From the NCBI RefSeq assembly GCF_023566055.1, contig NZ_JALIQP010000002.1, positions 1,116,001 through 1,180,000 on the forward strand: a stretch of 64,000 nt of DNA, read 5' to 3'. The stretch is from Halosolutus amylolyticus. Its GTDB lineage: Archaea; Halobacteriota; Halobacteria; Halobacteriales; Natrialbaceae. Each line of letters begins with the position of its first letter. Within the stretch, counting starts at the first letter, position 1. The notes under the pieces are model-generated. The model saw only the letters and a program-made list of their open reading frames with translations, ran no database searches and was not told the origin of the DNA. The position numbers and the translations under genes are program-made. Shown here piece by piece: positions 7,945 to 16,383 of this stretch.

Positions 7945-9243
7945 ATGTACGACCGGATCAAGGGCTTTCGAGACTTCTATCCCGGCGAGATGGGCGCGCG
8001 GCGGGCGACCATCGATACGCTGGAGGAGACCGCCAGCAGGTACGGCTTCCGCGAGATCGGGACCCCGGCGCTCGAACGGGCCGAGATGTGGACCGACAAG
8101 AGCGGCGAGGACATCGTCGACGAACTGTACGCGTTCGAGGACCAGGGCGGCCGCCACGTGACGCTGACGCCGGAACTCACGCCGACGGTGGCGCGGATGG
8201 TCGTCGCAAAACAGCAGGAACTGTCGAAGCCGATCAAGTGGTTCTCGACGCGGCCGTTCTGGCGCTACGAGCAGGTCCAGCAGGGTCGCCAGCGCGAGTT
8301 CTACCAGACGAACGTCGACATCTTCGGCTCGTCCGAACCCGAGGCCGACGCCGAAATCCTCGCGTGGGCGGCCGACGCCCTGACCAACCTCGGTCTCACC
8401 GAGGAGCACTTCGAGTTCCGCATCTCCCACCGGGACATCCTCGGGGGCGTCCTCGAGACGTACGACGCCGACGTGGACGTCACGGAGGCGATTCGGGCCG
8501 TCGACAAGTCCGAGAAGATCTCGCAGGCCGAGTACCACGACCTGCTCGTCGAGGCCGGCCTCACGTACGATCAGGCCGCCGAGTTCGACGACCTCATCGC
8601 GAGCGGCGACCTCGACGCGGTCGAGGAATTCGCCGACACCGATCGCGTCACTGCCGCCGTCGAGAACCTCCAGAACGTCCTCGCGGCCGCCGAGGACTTC
8701 GGCGCGCGCGAGCACTGCACTATCTCGCTCGAGACGGCCCGCGGACTGGACTACTACACCGGCGTCGTCTTCGAGTGTTTCGATTCGACTGGCGAGGTCT
8801 CCCGGTCGATCTTCGGCGGCGGCCGCTACGACGACCTCATCGAGGGGTTCGGCGGCCAGCCGACGCCCGCCGTCGGCGTCGCACCGGGGCTCGCACCGCT
8901 GTCACTGCTCCTGCAGCGGGCGGGCGTCTGGCCCGACGAGGAACTGGTGACCGAGTACTACGTCCTCCAGGTCGGCGACACCCGATCGGAGGCCGCCCGG
9001 ATCACCCGGGACCTGCGGGATCGCGGCCACGTCGTCGAGACCGACGTCGCGGGCCGATCGTTCGGCGCACAGCTGGACTACGCCGACTCGATCAACGCCG
9101 GGACGGTCGTCATCGTCGGCGAGCAGGACCTCGCGAACGACGAGGTGACGATCAAGGACATGGAGTCGGGCGACCAGTTCCAGGTCCCAATCGACGAGTT
9201 CCCCGGCGATCGGGATCGGCCGACCTACGAGGACTTCGCCTGA
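7945..9243 (+). CDS. hisS: Histidine-tRNA ligase
   Basis: 432 aa class II aminoacyl-tRNA synthetase. Seen: motif 2 region FSTRPFWRYEQVQQGRQREFYQ, the His-binding signature GLDYYTGVVFE, motif 3-like GGGRYDDLIEGFGG and the C-terminal anticodon-binding domain (YYVLQVGDTRSEAARITRDL). Charges tRNA-His in the cytoplasm. It is a normal length for archaeal HisS. Divergent from the histidine kinase gene across about 100 bp. Confidence 0.97.
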   Translation: MYDRIKGFRDFYPGEMGARRATIDTLEETASRYGFREIGTPALERAEMWTDKSGEDIVDELYAFEDQGGRHVTLTPELTPTVARMVVAKQQELSKPIKWFSTRPFWRYEQVQQGRQREFYQTNVDIFGSSEPEADAEILAWAADALTNLGLTEEHFEFRISHRDILGGVLETYDADVDVTEAIRAVDKSEKISQAEYHDLLVEAGLTYDQAAEFDDLIASGDLDAVEEFADTDRVTAAVENLQNVLAAAEDFGAREHCTISLETARGLDYYTGVVFECFDSTGEVSRSIFGGGRYDDLIEGFGGQPTPAVGVAPGLAPLSLLLQRAGVWPDEELVTEYYVLQVGDTRSEAARITRDLRDRGHVVETDVAGRSFGAQLDYADSINAGTVVIVGEQDLANDEVTIKDMESGDQFQVPIDEFPGDRDRPTYEDFA

Positions 9244-9351
9244 TCGCCGTCCACACCTCCCGTCTCGCCGCCTCGCGACCGCGCCTGACCCGTCGGTATT
9301 AAAGACCCTTTATCGCGTGGGAGAAACGGGCCTGTTCCTGCCGAATGGGAG

Positions 9352-9401
9352 CAATATACCGGTATTAACCCCCGAGAGAGTCAACTCTCATCTGTGAGGT
9401 G
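9352..9401 (+). promoter_or_regulatory. doxX-like gene promoter, 14-nt palindrome and Shine-Dalgarno
   Basis: TATA-like stretches AATATACC and GGTATTAAC (9353-9369) are followed by GAGAGTCAACTCTC (9376-9389), a 6-bp inverted repeat around a 2-nt centre placed at the predicted transcription start. GAGGTGA (9395-9401) lies 7 nt before the ATG at 9409. This gene therefore has a leader with a Shine-Dalgarno site, unlike most neighbours, and the palindrome may be an operator. Confidence 0.5.
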
Positions 9402-9408
9402 ACGACCA

Positions 9409-9942
9409 ATGGCAACCAATCAAGCAACCGTACAGTGGCTCGGGAGGCAGCAGGAGTTCGAATACGCCGACTCGGTCGCCGGCTACGTGATGGTCGGTAT
9501 CCGACTGATCGTCGGGTACTGGTTCCTCCACGCAGGGTGGACGAAGTTCGCGTTCGTCGCAGGTGAGCCGTTCGACGCGGCCGGCTACCTGATGCACGCG
9601 GAGACGCCGATCGCCGGCCTGTTCGAGATCGTCGCGACGACGCCCTGGCTGCTCGAGTTCACCAACGTGATGATCCCCCTCGGCGAGTTCCTAATCGGCC
9701 TGGGGCTCATCCTGGGGGCGCTCGTGCGCCTCGCCGCCTTCTTCGGCGGCGTCCTGATGACGTTGTTCTACCTGGGCAACGCCGACTGGGCGCACGGCTA
9801 CGTCAACGGGGACCTGCTGGGTCTCATGTTGTTCGTGATCATCGGCGTCTTCGCCGCGGGCCGCATCCTCGGCGTCGACGCCTACCTCGAACAACTCGAG
9901 TTCGTGCAACGGCGGCCGTGGCTCCGGTACCTCCTCGGCTGA
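9409..9942 (+). CDS. DoxX-family membrane protein
   Basis: 177 aa with four membrane helices. GYVMVGIRLIVGYWFLHAGWTKF is the conserved first DoxX helix, and MIPLGEFLIGLGLILGALVRLA the second repeat. DoxX was described as a subunit of terminal thiosulfate:quinone oxidoreductase in Acidianus, but most homologues are poorly defined and may act in redox defence or quinone contact. No DoxD partner is present. The clear promoter, palindrome and Shine-Dalgarno site point to controlled expression. Confidence 0.85.
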   Translation: MATNQATVQWLGRQQEFEYADSVAGYVMVGIRLIVGYWFLHAGWTKFAFVAGEPFDAAGYLMHAETPIAGLFEIVATTPWLLEFTNVMIPLGEFLIGLGLILGALVRLAAFFGGVLMTLFYLGNADWAHGYVNGDLLGLMLFVIIGVFAAGRILGVDAYLEQLEFVQRRPWLRYLLG

Positions 9943-10110
9943 TGCCGCGGGGGCAACGCCCGGCCGACCACTCGAACCGCCACCAGTGACGCTCTCCCGG
10001 CTGTCCGAGATTCGACCACTGTGCCCGGCGATCGGAACCCGTCCGCTCGCCGTTCGATAGCAACCGACCGTTTCTCTCGGGTGCGAACCCGATCGATTCT
10101 CGCATCTCCG

Positions 10111-10311
10111 TTACCGGCAGGACCGATCGACGGCCCCAGACCTCGAATCGAGTCGATCGCCGGTCGTGACGCGGTCGATCACGTCACGCCGCTCGATCGG
10201 CCCGTGGCCGGTCTCGACGTGGTGGTCGATCATCGCCCGTCCGAGGGCGGTGATCTCGTCCTCGCTCGCTTCTCGCTGCCAGTCACACTCGGTGCAGTAC
10301 GCGGTCGGCAC
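10111..10311 (-). CDS. Small putative zinc-binding haloarchaeal protein
   Basis: 66 aa from a GTG at 10309-10311: MPTAYCTECDWQREAS, with Cys6 and Cys9 as a CxxC knuckle and His30, His31 and His36 (DHHVETGHG) as a plausible second half of a C2H2-like zinc site. Many short haloarchaeal zinc proteins look like this; the function is unknown. The last 15 residues are less convincing, and there is no clear TATA box. Divergently placed to the sulfatase gene. Confidence 0.6.
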   Translation of the reverse strand: MPTAYCTECDWQREASEDEITALGRAMIDHHVETGHGPIERRDVIDRVTTGDRLDSRSGAVDRSCR

Positions 10312-10381
10312 GACCGAAACGTCGGGATCGGTCGGACTGAATGCCCCGGTTCACATGTCGCGCGTATTTATTCAGCGGCCC

Positions 10382-10420
10382 CGACGGCCCCAGCGTTGTC
10401 CGGGCCTCGACGGCCCCAGC
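10382..10420 (+). repeat. 13-bp direct repeat before the sulfatase gene
   Basis: CGACGGCCCCAGC occurs at 10382-10394 and again at 10408-10420, a 26-bp period, and the AT doublets after each copy also match. A TATA-like TATTTATT lies at 10365-10372 and AGGAGG at 10428-10433, so the repeats fall in the leader or just after the promoter. Possible operator half-sites or a small duplication. Confidence 0.45.
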
Positions 10421-10450
10421 ATTAACTAGGAGGCCGGTGTACGACGGCCG

Positions 10451-11908
10451 ATGGTCGACACGCCGAACGTCCTGCTCGTCCTCACCGACCAGGAGCGCTA
10501 CGACTGCAGTGCCCCCGACGGGCCGCCGGTCGAGACCCCGACGATCGATCGACTCGCGAGCGAGGGGATGCGATTCGAACGCGCGTGCACGCCGATCAGC
10601 ATCTGTACGAGCGCCCGTGCATCGTTGCTGACCGGCCAGTTCCCGCACGGGCACGGGATGCTCAACAACAGCCACGAGGCGGACGCGATCCGGGCAAATC
10701 TGCCCGACGGCGTCCCGACCTTTTCGGAGGCGCTCGCGACGGGCGACAGCGGCTACGAACTCACGTACACGGGCAAGTGGCACGTCGGCCACGATCAGAC
10801 CCCCGAGGACTTCGGCTTTGCCTACCTCGGCGGGAGCGACGTCCACCACGACGACATCGACGACGCGTTTCGCGAGTACCGCGAGGAGCGCGGGACCCCG
10901 ATGGACGAGGTGGAGTTCGAGGAGGCGGTCTACACCGGTGGCGGCGAGGGCACCTTCGTCGCCGCGAAGGCGCCGATCGACGTCGCGGACACCCGGGCGT
11001 ACTTCCTCGCCGAGCGGACGATCGACACGATCGAGGCCCACGCGACCGGCGATCGAGACGGGCCGTTCTTCCACCGGGCGGACTTCTACGGCCCGCATCA
11101 TCCCTACGTGATCCCCGAGCCCTACGCCTCGATGTACGATCCCGGCGAGATCGACCCCCCGGACAGCTATCTCGAAACGTTCGACGGGAAGCCACAGGTC
11201 CACGAGAACTTCGTCGACTACCGCGGCGTCAGGGGGTTCGACTGGGACACCTGGGCCGAGGTGCTCGCGAAGTACTGGGGGTTCGTGACGCTGATCGACG
11301 AGCAACTCGAGCGGATCCTCGACGCGCTCGAAGCGTACGGACTGGCCGACGACACAGCGGTGATCCACACCTCGGATCACGGCGACTTCGTCGGGGGCCA
11401 CCGCCAGTTCAACAAGGGGCCGCTGATGTACGACGACACCTACCGTATCCCGCTGCAGGTGCGCTGGCCGGGAGTCACCGAGCCGGGATCGGTCTGCGAG
11501 TTCCCCGTCCACCTGCACGACCTCGCGCCGACGATCCTCGAGATGGCCGGCGTCTCGATTCCGGATTCGTTCCACGCCCGGAGCCTCGTCCCGTTTCTCG
11601 AGGGCGACGATCCGGACGACTGGCCCGACTCGACGTTCGCCCAGTACCACGGCGAGGAGTTCGGTCTCTACACCCAGCGGATGGTCCGCACCGATCGATA
11701 CAAGTACGTCTACAACGGCCCGGATATCGACGAACTGTACGACCTCGATCGCGACCCCGCCGAACTGCAGAACCTGATCGACCACCCCGAGTACGCCGAC
11801 GCGCGATCGGCGATGCGAAAGCGACTGGTCGAGTGGATGTACGAGACGGACGATCCGAATCGGGAGTGGGTTCCGGACGTTCTCGCGGACGCGCCGGAGG
11901 GGACCTGA
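10451..11908 (+). CDS. Sulfatase-family hydrolase
   Basis: 485 aa, alkaline-phosphatase fold. LLVLTDQERYD gives the N-terminal metal aspartate, GKWHVG and HTSDHGDFVGGH the other metal and catalytic sites. The nucleophile region is CTSARASLLTG (Cys52-Thr-Ser54-Ala-Arg56). The canonical formylglycine motif is C-x-P/A-x-R, so the third position is Ser, an unusual variant. No signal peptide, so it is intracellular and probably acts on small sulfate esters (choline-sulfatase-like) or on a phosphonate or phosphate ester. No formylglycine-generating enzyme is nearby. It stands alone. Confidence 0.85.
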   Translation: MVDTPNVLLVLTDQERYDCSAPDGPPVETPTIDRLASEGMRFERACTPISICTSARASLLTGQFPHGHGMLNNSHEADAIRANLPDGVPTFSEALATGDSGYELTYTGKWHVGHDQTPEDFGFAYLGGSDVHHDDIDDAFREYREERGTPMDEVEFEEAVYTGGGEGTFVAAKAPIDVADTRAYFLAERTIDTIEAHATGDRDGPFFHRADFYGPHHPYVIPEPYASMYDPGEIDPPDSYLETFDGKPQVHENFVDYRGVRGFDWDTWAEVLAKYWGFVTLIDEQLERILDALEAYGLADDTAVIHTSDHGDFVGGHRQFNKGPLMYDDTYRIPLQVRWPGVTEPGSVCEFPVHLHDLAPTILEMAGVSIPDSFHARSLVPFLEGDDPDDWPDSTFAQYHGEEFGLYTQRMVRTDRYKYVYNGPDIDELYDLDRDPAELQNLIDHPEYADARSAMRKRLVEWMYETDDPNREWVPDVLADAPEGT

Positions 11909-12037
11909 TCTCGGTCGTCGGCATCCGCTGTACGAGGAGCGCGGGTCTCGAGCCGATTGATGTGAGCCCCCTTCGGATTGATATGTTAACAGTTGATGTA
12001 ATCTACTGACGTGAGGTATCAAGTGTCGTGAGAGAGA

Positions 12038-13531
12038 ATGACTGCCGATAACGGCGACGGCGTATCCGGGACGAACGTGAATCGACGGACGGTCCTCGGG
12101 GCGGCCGGCAAAGCGACCGTCGGCGCAGCGGCCCTCGGCGCCACCACCGGATCCGCGGCCGCCGACGGCTCCTACACGCGACACGAACACGGCGGCCTCG
12201 AGTACACCAAGTACGTTCCCGGCGCCGTGGACGGAAGCGACGCCGTCCCGCTGGTCGTGATGCTACACGGCTGTACCCAGGACGCCGACGACTTCGCGGC
12301 CGGGACCGGGATGAACGAGGTTGCCGACGAGAACGAGTTCGTCGTACTCTACCCCGAACAGTCGTCGGGCCGCCACTACAACGACTGCTGGCAGTGGTTC
12401 AACGACCGGAACACGACCTGGGGACGGGGCGAAGCCGCGATCATCGCGGGAATGGTCGACGAGGTGAAGTCGGAGCACAATATCGACGACGGCGAGGTCT
12501 ACGCCGCCGGACTGTCGGCAGGCGGAGCGATGGTTCCCAATCTGGTGGTCGAGTACGCCGACGTGTTCTCGGCCGCCGGCGTTCACTCGGGACTCGAGTA
12601 CGACGCCGTCGAAGACGAGAACAGCGGCCTGCTGGCGATGACCCAGTGCACCGCCAAAGATCCCCAGGAGGCGGGTACCCGGGCGTACGACAGAATGGAG
12701 GAGTTCGGGATCACGGACGCGGTCCCGACGATCGTCTTTCACGGCACCGACGACACCACGGTCTATCCGTGCAACGGCGAGCAGGCAGCCGAACAGGCGA
12801 CGCAGACCAACGATCTCGCGTACAACGACGCGGACGACGATGCGATCGACTACGACCCCGACGAGACGTACACCGACTGTTCGGCGCCGAAGTGCGCCGC
12901 GGTCTCCGAGTTCCACGATCCGGATGGCCGGAGTCTCGTCGAGTACTGGGAGGTCGACGGCCTGGGACACGCCTGGGCCGGCGGGGACTCCGCTGGCTCG
13001 TACACCGACCCCGACGGACCGGACGCCTCGCGCGAGATGTGGGCGTTCTTTTCGAACGGGGCCACGGACCCCGGCGACGACGACCCGGTTGCAGAGGCGT
13101 CGGCCGACCCGAATCCGGCTGCCCCGGGCGAATCGATCACCTTCGACGCCTCGAACTCGAGCCATCCCGACGGTGCGATCGAGAGCTACGAGTGGGACTT
13201 CGACGACGGAACGGCGGCCACCGGTGAGACCGTCACTCACAGCTACGATTCGACGGGAACGCGAACCGTCGAGTTGCGTATTACCGGCACCGATGGCGCG
13301 ACCGCCACCGATACCGTCACGCTCGACGTGATCGAGGACGGGTTCGACGGCTACTGCGGGACGGACGACAACTACTCGCACGTCGACGCTGGCCGGGCCT
13401 GGACCGACGGCTCGTACGCCTACGCGGAGGGCTCCGACGAGAACATGGGCCTCTACAACGTCTTCGAAACGTCTCGACTGAAGGAGACCTCGCCCGGCTA
13501 CTTCGAACTGGTCGAGTCCTGCGACGGATAG
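12038..13531 (+). CDS. Tat-exported PHB-depolymerase-like esterase with PKD domain
   Basis: 497 aa. Residues 14-43 are a twin-arginine signal (NRRTVLGAAG). The alpha/beta hydrolase domain has the oxyanion region VVMLHGCTQDADDF, nucleophile GLSAGG (Ser160), an Asp in HGTDDTTVYP and His in GLGHAWAGG, as in the LpqC/PHB depolymerase esterase family. A PKD domain follows (about 345-435; SYEWDFDDG), then about 55 residues (YCGTDDNYSHVDAGRAW to SPGYFELVESC) like the C-terminal module of bacterial extracellular PHA depolymerases. Likely hydrolyses polyesters outside the cell. The 5' flank (11960-12030) is AT-rich. The domain set suggests import from bacteria. Confidence 0.85.
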   Translation: MTADNGDGVSGTNVNRRTVLGAAGKATVGAAALGATTGSAAADGSYTRHEHGGLEYTKYVPGAVDGSDAVPLVVMLHGCTQDADDFAAGTGMNEVADENEFVVLYPEQSSGRHYNDCWQWFNDRNTTWGRGEAAIIAGMVDEVKSEHNIDDGEVYAAGLSAGGAMVPNLVVEYADVFSAAGVHSGLEYDAVEDENSGLLAMTQCTAKDPQEAGTRAYDRMEEFGITDAVPTIVFHGTDDTTVYPCNGEQAAEQATQTNDLAYNDADDDAIDYDPDETYTDCSAPKCAAVSEFHDPDGRSLVEYWEVDGLGHAWAGGDSAGSYTDPDGPDASREMWAFFSNGATDPGDDDPVAEASADPNPAAPGESITFDASNSSHPDGAIESYEWDFDDGTAATGETVTHSYDSTGTRTVELRITGTDGATATDTVTLDVIEDGFDGYCGTDDNYSHVDAGRAWTDGSYAYAEGSDENMGLYNVFETSRLKETSPGYFELVESCDG

Positions 13532-13626
13532 TCCCGTCGACGCCGGGCGCGGAAGCGTACGTTTACGGTTCCGAAACGGCTACCACCGGGTATGATCGTC
13601 GACGTGCGCGAAACGGAGGGGTATCG

Positions 13627-14073
13627 ATGACGGGAGCGACGGACGACGAGGCGGATCCCGACGACCTTCGGGAACGGGCGCGCGAAGACGAGGCGATCGC
13701 CGACGCGCTCGAGGAGCTCGTCGTGGAACTGCGGGACGACCCGGTCAGGGAGTCGCGACTCGAGAGGCTGTTCGACGAGGCGAGTACGAGCAACCCGAAT
13801 ATCTGGAACACCGTGACGGCGTTCATCGACGTCGAGGACGGCGAGGCGATCGTCACGGAGGAGTCGAAACTGGCACAGGGAAGCTGGGCACCCGAGATCG
13901 TCGAGGACTGCGACGCGATGCTCACGCTCGACATCGAGTACGGGATGATGCCCGACGACTTCAAATACCGCGCCGGGAAGGAACTGAGCCGGACGATCGA
14001 GGCGTTCCGCGAGGAGGCGGCCGACGCGCGAGAGACGGCCGCCGAACTCGAGAACGGAACGGACGGGGCCTGA
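13627..14073 (+). CDS. Haloarchaeal hypothetical protein
   Basis: 148 aa, unrecognised. Strongly acidic and largely helical, with a central conserved-looking block (SNPNIWNTVTAFIDVEDGEAIVT) and a C-terminal coiled-coil-like RTIEAFREEAADARETAAEL. No signal peptide or membrane segment. Convergent with the JAMM gene; the hairpin element at 14087 fills the gap between them. Confidence 0.65.
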   Translation: MTGATDDEADPDDLRERAREDEAIADALEELVVELRDDPVRESRLERLFDEASTSNPNIWNTVTAFIDVEDGEAIVTEESKLAQGSWAPEIVEDCDAMLTLDIEYGMMPDDFKYRAGKELSRTIEAFREEAADARETAAELENGTDGA

Positions 14074-14086
14074 GATCGGCCGCTCC

Positions 14087-14168
14087 TACGGACTGCTGTC
14101 CGTCAGTTCCGGCGCAACCGCAGACGGGTCGCGGTTGCGCTGGTATATCGGTACAGCAATCCGTATCA
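14087..14168 (-). repeat. Hairpin element copy A (79 bp plus terminal TGA)
   Basis: Inner stem CCGGCGCAACCGC (14109-14121) pairs with GCGGTTGCGCTGG (14131-14143) around a 9-nt loop; outer arms TACGGACTGCTGT (14087-14099) and ACAGCAATCCGTA (14153-14165) pair with one mismatch. The same architecture, with identical arm offsets, recurs at 32464, 35638 and 54773. On the minus strand the element begins TGATACGG, and that TGA is the stop codon of the JAMM gene. It lies between two convergent genes and could form a bidirectional 3'-end structure. Confidence 0.85.
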
Positions 14169-14606
14169 CTCGGTGACGACTCGTTCGCGCTCGAACCGAT
14201 CGTCGTCCCGGTCGGTCCGATCGTCGCTCCGATCCGCTCGCCAGCGCCACGACCCGATCTCGAACGGCTCCAGCGAGACGATCACGTACGATCGATCGGG
14301 CCACGTCGCCCGCGCTTCGTCGGTCGCGCTCGGCCGCGGCGGGCCGCGAGGGTGGGAGTGGTAGAAGCCGACGATTTCCTCGCCCCGATCCTCCAGGCGC
14401 TCGAAGATCACGAGTTGTTCTTCGGGGTCGATCCGGTAGCGCGTCCGCGGTTGCTCGGCGACGTTTTCGGCGGGGTACTGCGATCGAACGCGGCTCCGGC
14501 CGTCGGGATCGTACTCGCCGCCGAGAACCCCACAGATTTCCGCCGGGTGGCCCTCGCGTGCGCGCTCGACGATCGCGTCGCGAACCGACGACGGGAGGAC
14601 GAGCAC
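14166..14606 (-). CDS. JAMM/MPN+ metalloprotease, probable desampylase
   Basis: 146 aa. The JAMM signature is complete: the catalytic Glu in PAEICGVLGG, HSHPRGPP (His-x-His) and SATDEA with the metal Asp. Size and layout match Haloferax HvJAMM1, which removes ubiquitin-like SAMP proteins from lysines and releases SAMP from fusions. The C-terminal tail (WRWRADRSDDRTDRDDD) is low-complexity. It starts 5 bp downstream of the btuF stop on the same strand, so it may be co-transcribed with btuF. Its stop TGA is supplied by hairpin element A. Confidence 0.88.
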   Translation of the reverse strand: MLVLPSSVRDAIVERAREGHPAEICGVLGGEYDPDGRSRVRSQYPAENVAEQPRTRYRIDPEEQLVIFERLEDRGEEIVGFYHSHPRGPPRPSATDEARATWPDRSYVIVSLEPFEIGSWRWRADRSDDRTDRDDDRFERERVVTE

Positions 14607-14610
14607 GGGA

Positions 14611-15588
14611 TCAGTCGACCTCCGCTCGCGAGTCGCCGGCGGTGTCGGCGTCGCCCGTCTCGATCGACGCGAGGTCGTCGAACGGGACCGCGACGTTCCG
14701 GTCCGGGGCGTCGAACCGATCGGGATGGACGATCCCCGCGATCGCCTCGAGCGTGTCCACGAGCCGCGGGCCGGGCCGGTTGAGGTAGTGGTGGCCGTCG
14801 AGCGCCCAGACCCGATCGGTCTGCACAGCAGCGAGATCGTCCCAGCCCTCGCGATCGGTGAGATCGGTCCAGTTCGCGGCGATCTGGTCCAGCCCGAACC
14901 CGCAGGGTGCGACGATCACGAGTTCTGGATCGTACTCGCGGATCTCCGTCCACTCCCGCGGGCGGGAGCGCTCGCCCGCGTCGGCGAGGCCGTACTCGCC
15001 GCCGGCCCAGTCGACGAGTTCGGCCGTCCAGTGGCCCGCGATCATGACGGGGTCGGTCCAGTCGAAGATCGCCACCCGCGGGCGATCGTCGTCGTCGAGA
15101 TCGGCCGTCCGCTCCCGGACGGTGTCGATCCGGGCCTCGAGGTCCAGTCTGGCCTCCCGGGCGTGCGCTTCGCGGCCGGTCACCCGGCCGAGCCGATCGA
15201 GGTCGTCGAGGACGTCCGCGACGCTGTGCGGGTCGGTCGTGAGGACCTCTGGATCGGCGTCGAGTTCCGCTACCGCGTCGGCGACGACAGCCTCGTCGAC
15301 CGCACAGACGTCGCACATGCCCTGCGTGACGATCAGGTCCGGATCGAGGTCCTCGAGCGTCTCGACGTCGACGTCGTAGATGCCGCCCTCGGTTTCGGCG
15401 GTGTCGAGCACCTGCCGATCGATCTCGCCGCTCGAGGCGCGTCGCGCCTCGCTGATCCGCGATCGGGTAACCGAGGGGAGCGATTCGACGCCCGGCGGGT
15501 AATCACACTCGTGAGAGACGCCGACGGGTTCGATACCGAGCGCGGCAACGAGTTCGGTCGCAGAGGGGAGCGTCGTGACGATTCGCAT
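14611..15588 (-). CDS. btuF: Cobalamin/iron-type substrate-binding protein (BtuF-like)
   Basis: 325 aa, helical-backbone metal-receptor (TroA-like/BtuF) fold. MRIVTTLPSATELVAALG at the N-terminus, SHECDYPP, DLIVTQGMCDVC and VIVAPCGFGLDQ match haloarchaeal cobalamin-binding proteins. No signal peptide or lipobox is seen, unlike classic transport receptors, so it may be cytoplasmic or a divergent corrinoid-binding protein. BtuC/BtuD are not adjacent. The gene leads the pair with the JAMM protease. Confidence 0.82.
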   Translation of the reverse strand: MRIVTTLPSATELVAALGIEPVGVSHECDYPPGVESLPSVTRSRISEARRASSGEIDRQVLDTAETEGGIYDVDVETLEDLDPDLIVTQGMCDVCAVDEAVVADAVAELDADPEVLTTDPHSVADVLDDLDRLGRVTGREAHAREARLDLEARIDTVRERTADLDDDDRPRVAIFDWTDPVMIAGHWTAELVDWAGGEYGLADAGERSRPREWTEIREYDPELVIVAPCGFGLDQIAANWTDLTDREGWDDLAAVQTDRVWALDGHHYLNRPGPRLVDTLEAIAGIVHPDRFDAPDRNVAVPFDDLASIETGDADTAGDSRAEVD

Positions 15589-15650
15589 ATCGGTAGTAGG
15601 GACGGCGAGATCAAAAAGAGCGGCTTCGCGGGCGATCCACGGGGCAGGCG

Positions 15651-16262
15651 TCAGAAGTCGTCCGCCGGGCCGGAGTCGTCCTCGTCGCTCCCCTCGGCGT
15701 CCGGTTCGTCGTCGATTGCGAACTCGTCGGCGTCCGACTCCGCATCGGGCGCTCCGTCCGCGATGTCGATCTCGGTCACCGATCGTGAGCCGACACCGGC
15801 GTCGGAGCCCGGTCCGGACGCGGATTCGCCGACGTCGAACGCGTCGGTCCCGAGTTCCTCGCCGTCGGCCGTGACGCGGCCCTCGTCGATCTCGATGACG
15901 ACGCCGTCGCGGTCCGGGTCGCGGCCGACCAGTTGATTCGTCGCCGACTCGACCTCCTGGTTGACCGCCCAGACGAACCGCAGGACGGACTCGAGTTCAG
16001 ATCCGGCCTGGCGGACGGTCCGATCGGCCGACAGTTCGCCGAGACTCCGGGCCCCTTCGGGGTGGAGGTACTGGACCGGATGGTCGGTCGGTACCTCCCG
16101 CAGGTCGAGGTCGAACGACCAGAGGTACGGGAGCAACTGGACCGCGTAGCCCTGCGGTTTCGGCGCACGCCGTCCCGCAGCGGTTAGGGCGATGTTCACG
16201 GCGGGCGATTCCGCGTCGGTGTCGAAGTACAGGCCGTCGAAACCCGGTATGGAGAGTCGCAT
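15651..16262 (-). CDS. Haloarchaeal conserved hypothetical protein
   Basis: 203 aa. A folded N-terminal part of about 135 residues (MRLSIPGFDGLYFDTDAES, YAVQLLPYLWSFDLDLREVP, VLRFVWAVNQEVESATNQLVG) precedes a long acidic, probably disordered tail (Asp/Ala/Glu-rich, ending EDDSGPADDF). No signal or membrane segment. The family is not recognised by name. Single gene; the start ATG at 16260-16262 gives the natural beginning. Confidence 0.7.
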   Translation of the reverse strand: MRLSIPGFDGLYFDTDAESPAVNIALTAAGRRAPKPQGYAVQLLPYLWSFDLDLREVPTDHPVQYLHPEGARSLGELSADRTVRQAGSELESVLRFVWAVNQEVESATNQLVGRDPDRDGVVIEIDEGRVTADGEELGTDAFDVGESASGPGSDAGVGSRSVTEIDIADGAPDAESDADEFAIDDEPDAEGSDEDDSGPADDF

Positions 16263-16383
16263 ACGCGACCAGTCGCACTCCCCGCGGGTGAGTCCACAGT
16301 CGGCATGTTCAGCCTCGTTTTATACGGGCGTCGTCGGACACCGACAGGATCGAAGACGCACCGAGGGAACCGATCGGGTTCCC

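Noticed and set aside
10283-12190. 635-codon open frame antisense to the sulfatase
   Set aside because: Shadow of the high-GC sulfatase frame; composition not haloarchaeal and no domain seen.
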